From Candidatus Limimorpha equi (GTDB lineage: Bacteria > Bacteroidota > Bacteroidia > Bacteroidales > F082): DNA of 6,709 nt. The position numbers were made by a program, and so were the translations under genes. Positions 1-6,003 of the stretch are shown in pieces (positions within the stretch are counted from its first letter, which is position 1; the number at the start of each line of letters is the position of its first letter). The notes beneath the pieces are model-generated. The model was not told where the DNA came from. It saw only the letters and a list, made by a program, of their open reading frames with translations, and did not search any database. The stretch spans positions 1 through 6,709 of the forward strand of contig JAGHSL010000413.1 of NCBI GenBank assembly GCA_018065885.1, in the 5' to 3' direction.

Positions 1-326
1 CTAAATTCAAAAGCAAATGCAACTTTTGCGGATGGTAAATCAAACATGGATTTTATCAGTCGGAATAAAGGGCTTTTCCAATCTTCCCATCCAATAGAAA
101 AAGTCTCATTTAATCAGCGAACAAAGATACACATTTTCAGCGATAAATGCGCAGAATTTTTCATAAAGCAAAACTCGGATACCAAAGTATTTTTATTCAA
201 ATTAGACACCAAATCTTATCACATTTATCAACAATGTTGCATTAACAACTTGAATTCAGCATCGTTTCGATATTTTGGATGCAAAAGTGGAGATATTTTC
301 TCAATACACATGGAGAAAACATAAAA
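1..326. other. Left-edge intergenic stretch without a convincing gene
   Basis: This AT-rich stretch lies beyond the gyrB terminator. A 92-codon plus-strand reading frame (46-324) was judged spurious: it matches no family I know and ends against the leftward terminator. On the minus strand, a frame open from 113 to the left edge has plausible protein-like composition, and its first ATG is at 47 (MFDLPSAKVAFAFEF, continuing off the edge). This could be the 5' end of a leftward gene, but about 15 residues are too few to identify. Another minus-strand ATG at 109 opens a frame of only 17 codons. Apart from the promoter candidate at 122-129, I see nothing else here. Confidence 0.5.
122..129 (-). 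promoter_or_regulatory. Candidate Bacteroidota -7 promoter element facing the left edge
   Basis: Read on the minus strand this is TATCTTTG, an exact match to the TAnnTTTG -7 element of Bacteroidota primary sigma promoters. Transcription would start near position 115 and run leftward off the window, in front of the possible start codons at 109 and 47. I see no clear TTTG at the -33 spacing. An eight-base motif with two free positions also occurs by chance, so the call rests on the match and on its placement downstream of the gyrB terminator. Confidence 0.4.
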
Positions 327-370
327 AGAGACGCGATGTCCCTGCCTTCGCAGAAATGACTCGCGTCTCT
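321..370 (-). terminator. Intrinsic terminator of gyrB, with a nested hairpin
   Basis: Positions 327-336 (AGAGACGCGA) and 361-370 (TCGCGTCTCT) form a perfect 10-bp stem. Read on the minus strand, the stem is followed directly by a T-rich run (complement of 321-327), as in a rho-independent terminator. It begins 24 bases past the gyrB stop codon. The 24-base loop contains a second small hairpin, CTGC (342-345) with GCAG (350-353). The plus strand has no T-run after the stem, so termination should work for leftward transcripts only. Confidence 0.85.
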
Positions 371-394
371 AAATTATCTCGTTTAAAAAATCAA

Positions 395-2362
395 TTAAGC
401 ATCGATATTTGCGTAAGTTGCATTCTGTTCGATGAACTCACGGCGTGGCGCCACCTCGTCGCCCATCAGCATGGAGAAGATGTGGTCGGCTTCCATGGCG
501 TTTTCAATGGTCACCTGACGCAAAGTGCGGTGAGCCGGATCCATGGTGGTCTCCCAAAGCTGTTCGGGGTTCATTTCACCAAGACCTTTGTAACGCTGCA
601 CTTCGTAACCACCAACGGTGCCGTTTTTGGTGTATTCGGCCATGCCTGCAATGCGTTCTTCGTCGGTCCAGCAATAACGCATCGGCTTGGTGCCGCGCTT
701 GATGAGGTACAACGGAGGCGTAGCGCAATACACATAACCGTTTTCAATCAGTTCGCGCATGTAGCGGAAGAAGAAAGTCAGAATCAAGGTAGTGATGTGA
801 CTACCATCGACATCAGCATCGGTCATGATGATGACCTTGTGGTAACGCAGTTTTTCGAGATTCAGCGCCTTGCTATCTTCTTCAGTGCCAATGGTTACGC
901 CCAAAGCGGTATAAATGTTCTTGATTTCCTCGCTATCGAAAACGCGGTGTTGCATGGCCTTTTCGACATTCAGAATCTTACCACGCAAAGGCAGAATGGC
1001 TTGGAAAGTACGATCGCGGCCTTGCTTTGCGGAACCGCCAGCGGAATCACCCTCAACGAGGTAAAGCTCCGTCTTGGCAGGATCACGCTCCGAGCAGTCG
1101 GACAGCTTGCCCGGCAGACTGAAACCTGAGAGCGCACCCTTGCGCTGCACCATTTCGCGCGCCTTGCGGGCAGCCTGACGCGCCTGTGCCGAAAGGACGA
1201 CCTTATCGAAAATGATTTTGGCTTCCTTCGGATGTTCTTCCAGATAATTGGCAAGGTGTTCGCCAACGATGGAATTGACGATGCCCATCACTTCGTCATT
1301 GCCCAATTTGGTTTTGGTCTGGCCCTCAAACTGAGGTTCAGGCACCTTGACGGAAATGACCGCCGTCAAGCCTTCGCGGAAATCGTCGGGCGAAATCTTC
1401 ACCTTCGATTTTTCCAAAAGGCCTGATTTTTCAGCGTAGGCATTGAATGAACGTGTCAAGCCTGAGCGGAAACCCTGCAAGTGGGTACCGCCTTCTATCG
1501 TATTGATATTGTTGACGTAAGAATGGAGGTTTTCGGAATATTCTTCATTGTATTCCAAGGCGATTTCAACCGGCACATTGTTCTTTTCACCGACAATCGA
1601 AATCGGTTCAGGAATCAGTTTCACGCGGTTGGCATCGAGATAGCCGATGAAATCGGTGAGGCCGTTTTGCGAATAGAAGACCTCACTCTTGAAGCTGCCG
1701 TCTTCCAACTTCTGGCGCTCATCGGTAAGCTGAATGGTAATGCCGTGATTCAGATAGGCCAGTTCGCGCATACGGTTGGCCAAGGTAGCATAGTCGTATT
1801 CAGTGGTTTGGAAAATGGTTCCATCGGGCTGGAAAGTGATGCGCGTACCGTTTTTGTCGGTTTCGCCGACCACCTTCACCGGATAAAGCGGCTTGCCACA
1901 TTCGTATTCCTGACGGAAAATCTTGCCTTCACGATAGACCTCAGCGGTGAGATGTGTCGACAAGGCATTCACGCAGCTGACACCGACGCCATGCAGACCG
2001 CCGGAGACCTTATAGGAACCTTTATCGAACTTACCGCCGGCGTGCAGCACCGTCAGCACGACTTCCAAAGCCGAGCGTTTTTCCTTCTCGTGCATACCCG
2101 TAGGAATACCACGGCCATTATCCAAAACGCTGATGCCGTTGCCTTCCAAGATACGCACATCGATGGTGTCGCAATAGCCGGCCATAGCCTCATCTATGGA
2201 GTTGTCGACGACTTCGTAAACCAAATGGTGCAGGCCACGGAAATGGACGTCACCAATATACATGGCAGGGCGTTTTCTTACGGCTTCCAGACCTTCGAGG
2301 ACCTGAATTTTATTCGCACCGTATTCTTCGCTTGCCAATTCTCTTTTTTCTTCTTCTGTCAT
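395..2362 (-). CDS. gyrB: DNA gyrase subunit B
   Basis: This is the ATPase subunit of DNA gyrase, the type IIA topoisomerase that introduces negative supercoils into DNA as an A2B2 complex with GyrA in the cytoplasm. At 655 residues it is a usual length for GyrB forms without the large proteobacterial insertion. In order: a GHKL ATP-binding domain with E50 and N54 in EVVDNSIDEA, the DNGRGIP motif at 81-87 and the glycine-rich GGLHGVG lid at 121-127; a transducer domain with GGTH at 291-294 and the QTK loop at 348-350, whose lysine contacts the ATP gamma-phosphate; a TOPRIM domain with EGDSAGG starting at E437 and the metal-binding DADVD at 515-519; and a C-terminal tail with YKGLGEMNPEQLW, typical of GyrB. 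ParE is the alternative, but the length and tail favour GyrB. gyrA is not in the window. The gene appears to be transcribed alone, between a 434-base gap upstream and its own terminator. All key residues are present. Confidence 0.97.
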   Translation of the reverse strand: MTEEEKRELASEEYGANKIQVLEGLEAVRKRPAMYIGDVHFRGLHHLVYEVVDNSIDEAMAGYCDTIDVRILEGNGISVLDNGRGIPTGMHEKEKRSALEVVLTVLHAGGKFDKGSYKVSGGLHGVGVSCVNALSTHLTAEVYREGKIFRQEYECGKPLYPVKVVGETDKNGTRITFQPDGTIFQTTEYDYATLANRMRELAYLNHGITIQLTDERQKLEDGSFKSEVFYSQNGLTDFIGYLDANRVKLIPEPISIVGEKNNVPVEIALEYNEEYSENLHSYVNNINTIEGGTHLQGFRSGLTRSFNAYAEKSGLLEKSKVKISPDDFREGLTAVISVKVPEPQFEGQTKTKLGNDEVMGIVNSIVGEHLANYLEEHPKEAKIIFDKVVLSAQARQAARKAREMVQRKGALSGFSLPGKLSDCSERDPAKTELYLVEGDSAGGSAKQGRDRTFQAILPLRGKILNVEKAMQHRVFDSEEIKNIYTALGVTIGTEEDSKALNLEKLRYHKVIIMTDADVDGSHITTLILTFFFRYMRELIENGYVYCATPPLYLIKRGTKPMRYCWTDEERIAGMAEYTKNGTVGGYEVQRYKGLGEMNPEQLWETTMDPAHRTLRQVTIENAMEADHIFSMLMGDEVAPRREFIEQNATYANIDA

Positions 2363-2390
2363 TTTGTCTATTCTAATATAATTAACTAAT

Positions 2391-2398
2391 CAAATCTA
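2391..2398 (-). promoter_or_regulatory. Candidate proximal -7 element for gyrB
   Basis: The minus strand reads TAGATTTG, matching TAnnTTTG, 28 bases before the gyrB ATG. A start site about seven bases downstream would give a leader of roughly 20 nt. The TTTG at 2405-2408 lies only six bases upstream, too close to be the -33 box. This element competes with the candidate at 2559-2566, and I cannot tell which one is used. Confidence 0.3.
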
Positions 2399-2418
2399 AA
2401 CTGTCAAATGAATGGAGC

Positions 2419-2458
2419 GCGAGGTTTCGAGGCTGCGAGGTTTCGGGGATTCGAGCCC
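2419..2458. repeat. G-rich tandem array of 8-base units
   Basis: Five consecutive octamers can be laid out without gaps: GCGAGGTT (2419), TCGAGGCT (2427), GCGAGGTT (2435), TCGGGGAT (2443) and a decayed TCGAGCCC (2451). The first and third are identical, giving an 11-base direct repeat with a 16-base offset. The array is in the gyrB upstream region. It would lie within the leader if transcription starts from the distal promoter candidate, and over the -33 region if it starts from the proximal one. Its base composition contrasts sharply with the AT-rich surroundings. Confidence 0.65.
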
Positions 2459-2558
2459 TTAGAAAGTTGAGTGTTCCCATATTTCCGTGCTCTCGCTTTC
2501 TTGCATCCTATATGGAGGCTGCATTTTGCCCATTCACTTGCTCTTTTCAAACAAATGG

Positions 2559-2566
2559 CAAAGATA
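2559..2566 (-). promoter_or_regulatory. Candidate distal -7 element for gyrB
   Basis: The minus strand reads TATCTTTG, an exact TAnnTTTG match and the same octamer as at 122-129. It would start a transcript near 2552 and give gyrB a leader of about 190 nt that includes the G-rich array. No TTTG -33 box is evident; that region is instead occupied by the palindrome at 2575-2590. Confidence 0.4.
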
Positions 2567-2574
2567 GACATTTT

Positions 2575-2590
2575 TTCCGAACCATCGGAA
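2575..2590. repeat. Perfect short inverted repeat upstream of the gyrB promoter candidate
   Basis: TTCCGA and TCGGAA form a perfect 6-bp inverted repeat around the 4-base spacer ACCA, flanked by T and A runs. It begins eight bases upstream of the TATCTTTG element, so it covers the -33 region. This is a reasonable position for an operator, but could equally be a small hairpin or chance. On neither strand is the stem followed by a T-run, so a terminator is unlikely. Confidence 0.4.
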
Positions 2591-2735
2591 GAAAAATGAA
2601 AAAATTCCTTTTCCGACAAAAACGCGCCAATCGGCTTAAAAAGTGGCAAATTTTGGATTTGATGAAAATTAAGGTTTAGAAGGAAATAAAAAAGTAGATT
2701 TAGGAATGAAGCGGTTTTTACGGCATTTCCGAGAC

Positions 2736-2787
2736 TTGACAACGACTCAGCCATTCATCTGACGACAAAATCGCGGCTTGTTGTCAA
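2736..2787. repeat. Competing inverted repeats just past the LUD gene
   Basis: The arm at 2778-2787 can pair in two ways. With 2736-2743 (TTGACAAC against GTTGTCAA) it makes a perfect 8-bp match across 36 bases. With 2760-2768 (TGACGACAA against TTGTTGTCA) it makes a 9-bp match with one non-Watson-Crick position and a 9-base loop. The closer pair would form a hairpin starting about ten bases after the LUD stop codon in the leftward transcript. No T-run follows, so it is more likely a 3' end or processing structure than a classic terminator. Confidence 0.35.
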
Positions 2788-2796
2788 TGGAAATTC

Positions 2797-3462
2797 TCAC
2801 TCCGCATCAATCAAGAAAACGGCCACTTGGCGCGTGCCGTGTGCGCCTATGATTTGCGTCTGCTCGATGTCGGAAGTGCGGCTCGGCCCCGTGATAATGG
2901 CAATTTGCGTTGGATTCCCAGAGCCATATTTTCCCTTCAGCTTGAAGAAAGCATCTTTCATGCCGTTGACAATCTGATTGGTGGTGGCGGTCACTAAAAG
3001 GATTTCCGGTGTAGCATAGTTTTTCCTTGAATGACACATCTTTTCCGAAAGCACAATGCTGCCAGTTTGGGCAACAAGACATTCACAGTCGGTGATGCTG
3101 ACTAATTTCTGCTTCGGTTCGCGTGCCGAGTCGGTAGTGTAGGCTATGCCGTTGCGTTCCAGCATTTTCTGCATGGTCGGACTGGTACACCACAGTGGTT
3201 CCCAAGCGTTTTCGGGCGCGAGTTGCCTGAGACATTCTGCAAATTCATCTTCATCTTCAAGGTAAACGAAAATGCCGCCTTGATCCTTGAAATTCTGGAC
3301 GAAAGTAATGGCCGTTCCGTCTTCTTCCTTGATGGGAATCCATGTGTCGGTCCGCTGGTCGACATCTTGAATCAAGGCTTCCTGCTTCTCGATGATAGCG
3401 TTTCTGACATCGCCTAAAATCTGCTCCTTGTTGGTGATTTCGCGTTTGAAGTCTCGTGCCAT
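2797..3462 (-). CDS. LUD-domain protein (LutC/YkgG family)
   Basis: This 221-residue soluble protein of the LUD (lactate utilization) superfamily has no signal peptide or membrane segment. The family signatures lie in the C-terminal half: AQTGSIVLSE around 131-140, the strongly conserved TGPSRTSDIE at 191-200, and GAHG at 206-209 followed by the closing strand. LutC proteins act with the iron-sulfur proteins LutA and LutB in lactate oxidation. Neither partner is in this window, and the protein itself shows no CxxC-type iron-sulfur motif, so a lactate role cannot be inferred. The start codon lies three bases after the ftsH stop codon, so the gene is almost certainly co-transcribed, and probably translationally coupled, with ftsH. 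From memory, this ftsH association recurs in Bacteroidota, which suggests a job linked to the envelope or to FtsH; that is inference. The family call is firm; the function is unknown. Confidence 0.88.
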   Translation of the reverse strand: MARDFKREITNKEQILGDVRNAIIEKQEALIQDVDQRTDTWIPIKEEDGTAITFVQNFKDQGGIFVYLEDEDEFAECLRQLAPENAWEPLWCTSPTMQKMLERNGIAYTTDSAREPKQKLVSITDCECLVAQTGSIVLSEKMCHSRKNYATPEILLVTATTNQIVNGMKDAFFKLKGKYGSGNPTQIAIITGPSRTSDIEQTQIIGAHGTRQVAVFLIDAE

Positions 3463-3465
3463 AAC

Positions 3466-5484
3466 TTATTTGTTTTCAGTTTCTTCGTAAACTATTTCAG
3501 CATCTTCAGCCGTAGCTGTGAGGGCTGGCTTTTCGGTTTCTTCCTCTTTTGTCCAAGGACGTTTGCCGAAAATGGTTTCAAGGTCTTCGCCGAAAATCAC
3601 TTCCTTGTCGATGAGTTTGTTGGCTAATTGCGTAAGTCCGTCGATGTGTTCTGTCAAAATGGTAACAGCTTCCTGATAGGCTTGTTCAACCATTTTGCTG
3701 ATTTCCTTGTCTATGACTTCAGCCGTCTTTTCGCTGTATGGTTTTGTCAGGCTGTAATCCTGCTGACCTGTTGAGTCATAGTAGCTTAGGTTGCCGATTT
3801 CTTCATTCAAACCATAATAAGTCACCATGGCGTAGGCTTGTTTCGTCACTTTTTCAAGGTCAGAAAGGGCACCTGTGGAGATTTGGCCAAACACAACCTG
3901 TTCGGCTGCACGGCCACCCAAAGTGGCAATCATTTCATGATACATCTGTTCTTTGGTCGTAATCTGGCGTTCCTCAGGCAGATACCAGGCGGCACCGAGC
4001 GACTTGCCACGCGGCACGATGGTCACTTTCACCAAAGGATGCGCGTATTGCAATAACCAACTCGTTGTAGCATGACCGGCTTCGTGGAAAGCGATGACTT
4101 TCTTTTCTTCCGCCGTGATGATTTTATTCTTCTTTTCCAAGCCGCCAATGATACGGTCGATGGCGTCGAGAAAGTCTTGTTTTTCAATCTGTTCCTTTTC
4201 CTTGCGGGCAGCCATCAAAGCGGCTTCGTTGCAGACATTGGCAATGTCGGCACCCGAGAAACCTGGGGTTTGTTTGGCCAGGAAATCACGGTCGACATCG
4301 GGACCGAGTTTCAGGTTGCGCATGTGGACTTCAAATATTTCCTTACGGCCAATCAGGTCAGGCAATTCGACATAAATCTGACGGTCGAAACGGCCAGCAC
4401 GCATCAAGGCCTTGTCAAGAATATCAGCACGGTTTGTAGCAGCCAAAACGATGACACCCGAATTGGTACCGAAACCGTCCATTTCGGTAAGCAGCTGATT
4501 CAAAGTGCTTTCCCTTTCGTCGTTTCCGCCGTTCATTGGGTTTTTGCCACGGGCGCGGCCAATGGCATCTATTTCATCGATGAAGATGATGCAAGGCGAT
4601 TTGTCCTTGGCATTCTTGAACAAGTCGCGGACGCGCGAAGCGCCGACACCGACAAACATTTCAACGAAATCGGAACCCGAAATGCTGAAAAACGGCACAT
4701 TGGCTTCGCCAGCCACCGACTTGGCTAACAAGGTCTTACCTGTTCCTGGAGGGCCGACAAGCAGCACGCCTTTCGGAATCTTGCCGCCCAATTTGGTGTA
4801 TTTGGCAGGATTCTTCAGGAAGTCGACGATTTCCATGATTTCCACCTTGGCTTCTTCCAATCCGGCGACATCTTTAAATGTCACATTGACAGGCACATTG
4901 TCCTTGTCGTAAAGTTGCGCTTTCGATTTTCCAATGCTGAAAATCTGACCACCGCCGGCTCCGCGACCCATCGAGCGCATGATGATAATCCACACGACAA
5001 TGAGTAAAATGAATGGGAACCAGCCGATTAGGAAATCCGACATCCAGCTTTTTCTGCGAACGTTTTCAATGTAAACTGGATTTTTGACTTCCTGCTGTGA
5101 TTCTTCAACCATTTCTTCGAAGCGGTCGAGGGAACCTATCTTGTAGGTGTAGCTTGGCGTTGTGGTTGTGCCTTTCTTGTTAGGTATTACATCAGGGAAG
5201 TTCTTCTTCAAACCTTTCTCGTTCAGGTAGATTTCAGCATCTTCCTTGTTGACGAGTTCGATTTTGTAGACTTCTTCGTTTTTCAGCAATTCTTGCAGTT
5301 TGCCTTGGTTGACATCTTCTGTAGGCACATTTCCTTTGCCGTAAAAAATGTTGATACCAATAAAGACGGCTGCTAAAATGGCATAAATCCAATAGAAGCT
5401 GCCACGCTTCTTATTGGGTTTTCGTTTCGGAACATTCGGTTGGTTCGGTTGATTCTGACTGCCGTTTGTCGGATTTTCGCTCAT
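3466..5484 (-). CDS. ftsH: ATP-dependent membrane zinc metalloprotease FtsH
   Basis: FtsH is a hexameric inner-membrane AAA+ protease that extracts and degrades misfolded membrane proteins and short-lived regulators. The 672-residue protein starts with a hydrophilic Asn/Gln/Pro-rich stretch (about 4-19) and a basic patch (20-27). Then come a first membrane segment (about 30-48), a periplasmic domain (49-150), a second membrane segment (about 151-169), the AAA+ domain and the M41 peptidase domain. Walker A is GPPGTGKT at 244-251, the pore loop MFVGVG starts at 276, Walker B is IIFIDE with D303 and E304, and the arginine fingers are R365 and R368 in RAGRFDR. The zinc site is HEAGH at 467-471, with D542 in the SDLEK segment as probable third ligand. 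The C-terminal tail is acidic and poorly conserved. The gene follows rsfS by 25 bases and precedes the LUD gene by 3. Every catalytic residue is present, so it should be active. Confidence 0.97.
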   Translation of the reverse strand: MSENPTNGSQNQPNQPNVPKRKPNKKRGSFYWIYAILAAVFIGINIFYGKGNVPTEDVNQGKLQELLKNEEVYKIELVNKEDAEIYLNEKGLKKNFPDVIPNKKGTTTTPSYTYKIGSLDRFEEMVEESQQEVKNPVYIENVRRKSWMSDFLIGWFPFILLIVVWIIIMRSMGRGAGGGQIFSIGKSKAQLYDKDNVPVNVTFKDVAGLEEAKVEIMEIVDFLKNPAKYTKLGGKIPKGVLLVGPPGTGKTLLAKSVAGEANVPFFSISGSDFVEMFVGVGASRVRDLFKNAKDKSPCIIFIDEIDAIGRARGKNPMNGGNDERESTLNQLLTEMDGFGTNSGVIVLAATNRADILDKALMRAGRFDRQIYVELPDLIGRKEIFEVHMRNLKLGPDVDRDFLAKQTPGFSGADIANVCNEAALMAARKEKEQIEKQDFLDAIDRIIGGLEKKNKIITAEEKKVIAFHEAGHATTSWLLQYAHPLVKVTIVPRGKSLGAAWYLPEERQITTKEQMYHEMIATLGGRAAEQVVFGQISTGALSDLEKVTKQAYAMVTYYGLNEEIGNLSYYDSTGQQDYSLTKPYSEKTAEVIDKEISKMVEQAYQEAVTILTEHIDGLTQLANKLIDKEVIFGEDLETIFGKRPWTKEEETEKPALTATAEDAEIVYEETENK

Positions 5485-5509
5485 TGCTAAGTGTTTGATT
5501 TTGATTTAT

Positions 5510-5899
5510 TTATTCTTCTGATTCTTTCACAATGCGTTCAGCGTCGGCCCAAAGTTCTTCCAATTTGTAGAAACTGCGGGCTGATTGCAGGAAGACGTGA
5601 ACGACAACGTCGACGAAATCAATCAAAATCCATTCCGTATTTTCGCGGCCTTCGATGTGAAAAGGCTTGATGTGCAGTTTTTCGCGCACCAAATCTTCCA
5701 CTTTTTCGGCAATGGCATCGACTTGCGTCTTGGAAGGGGCGTGACAGATGACGAAATAATCGGTCACGGCGCCGTTGGCTTCCCTCAGGTCCAAAGTCAC
5801 TATCTCTTTGCCTTTCAGTGCGTCCATGGCTTCAACTACGGTGGCGGCAAGCTCTTCTGAATTGCCGTTTTGATGTCTTATTCTTTTTTCTTCTTCCAT
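5510..5899 (-). CDS. rsfS: Ribosomal silencing factor RsfS (Iojap family)
   Basis: RsfS binds ribosomal protein uL14 on the large subunit and blocks joining with the small subunit, lowering translation when nutrients are scarce. The 129-residue product has the normal bacterial length. It shows the Iojap pattern: a helical N-terminal part, LDLREANGAVTDYFVICHA at about 35-54, and the signature EGRENTEWILIDFVDVVVHVF at 83-103. A charged tail follows. The chosen ATG gives a short charged extension (MEEEKRIRHQNGN) before the conserved domain. The next in-frame Met (residue 25) would cut into the first helix, so the upstream start is preferred. No Shine-Dalgarno sequence is visible, as is usual in this phylum. 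It is the first gene of the leftward rsfS-ftsH-LUD operon, and a TAnnTTTG element lies 29 bases upstream. Confidence 0.95.
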   Translation of the reverse strand: MEEEKRIRHQNGNSEELAATVVEAMDALKGKEIVTLDLREANGAVTDYFVICHAPSKTQVDAIAEKVEDLVREKLHIKPFHIEGRENTEWILIDFVDVVVHVFLQSARSFYKLEELWADAERIVKESEE

Positions 5900-5928
5900 A
5901 ATTTTTCAATTCAATTTCAAATAAAACG

Positions 5929-5936
5929 CAAAAATA
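5929..5936 (-). promoter_or_regulatory. Candidate -7 element for the rsfS-ftsH-LUD operon
   Basis: The minus strand reads TATTTTTG, matching TAnnTTTG, 29 bases before the rsfS ATG. Transcription would begin near 5922 with a leader of about 22 nt. The upstream -33 TTTG is not evident. It is the only such match in the gap facing rsfS, and its distance from the start codon is right, so it is the best candidate for driving all three leftward genes. Confidence 0.5.
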
Positions 5937-5977
5937 CTCTTTTTTGTTTTATCTGCCTTGATTTGCCGAAAATTCCC

Positions 5978-5985
5978 TAATTTTG
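5978..5985 (+). promoter_or_regulatory. Candidate -7 element for the KdsC-family gene
   Basis: TAATTTTG matches TAnnTTTG and faces rightward, back to back with the rsfS element 41 bases away. A CTTG at 5957-5960, 17 bases upstream, is a possible degenerate -33 box. Transcription would start near 5992, giving a leader of about 100 nt that includes nearly all of the 8-base array at 6004-6084. Confidence 0.45.
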
Positions 5986-6003
5986 ACCCGTTATTTTTTC
6001 AAT

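Larger units (their letters stand above)
2363..2796. other. 434-base intergenic gap upstream of gyrB
   Basis: This gap separates the end of the LUD-domain gene from the start of gyrB, both on the minus strand. It contains no supported gene: the open frames on either strand are short, low-complexity and unlike any family I recognise. It does hold two TAnnTTTG promoter candidates for gyrB (2391-2398 and 2559-2566), a G-rich 8-base array (2419-2458), a perfect short palindrome (2575-2590) and competing inverted repeats just past the LUD stop codon (2736-2787). The leftward transcript of the upstream operon probably ends here, but I find no classic stem plus T-run. Confidence 0.7.

Noticed and set aside
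46..324. Plus-strand 92-codon open frame near the left edge
   Set aside because: It has no known motifs and low-complexity composition, runs into the leftward gyrB terminator, and no rightward promoter was seen for it.
275..1129. Long plus-strand open frame of 284 codons opposite gyrB
   Set aside because: It lies antisense to the 3' half of gyrB, whose motifs are complete. Its protein has no recognisable family and its length follows from gyrB codon use.
1481..2389. Plus-strand open frame of 302 codons opposite gyrB
   Set aside because: It is the antisense shadow of the GyrB ATPase and transducer domains, Phe/Ile-rich and without known motifs.
2379..2407. Sigma70-like TTGACA at 2402-2407 (minus strand) followed 17 bases later by TAATTA
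   Set aside because: The -10 match is poor, and this phylum uses TAnnTTTG-type promoters, so the E. coli-type pattern is probably coincidental.
2444..2460. tRNA T-arm-like GGGATTCGAGCCC
   Set aside because: Only a 3-bp stem and a TTCGA loop are present. No acceptor stem, anticodon arm or CCA end fits around it on either strand, and the octamer period explains it.
2596..2679. Small basic plus-strand frame starting MKKFLFRQKRANRLKKW (27 codons)
   Set aside because: It looks superficially like a small ribosomal protein but matches none I know. It lies in AT-rich DNA where Lys/Phe codons arise by chance, and it runs against its neighbours.
2703..2730. Weak hairpin (GGAATG against CATTTCC) with a T-run on its minus-strand side, as a terminator for the LUD operon
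   Set aside because: The stem is about six pairs with a bulge and a long loop, and the T-run starts roughly ten bases later, too far for a convincing intrinsic terminator.
2404..2754. Minus-strand 116-codon open frame in the gap before gyrB
   Set aside because: It translates through the octamer array and promoter candidates, resembles no family and has abrupt shifts in composition, so it is most likely chance.
4072..4728. Plus-strand open frame of 218 codons opposite ftsH
   Set aside because: It is antisense to the AAA+ domain of FtsH, whose Walker and second-region-of-homology motifs are intact on the other strand.
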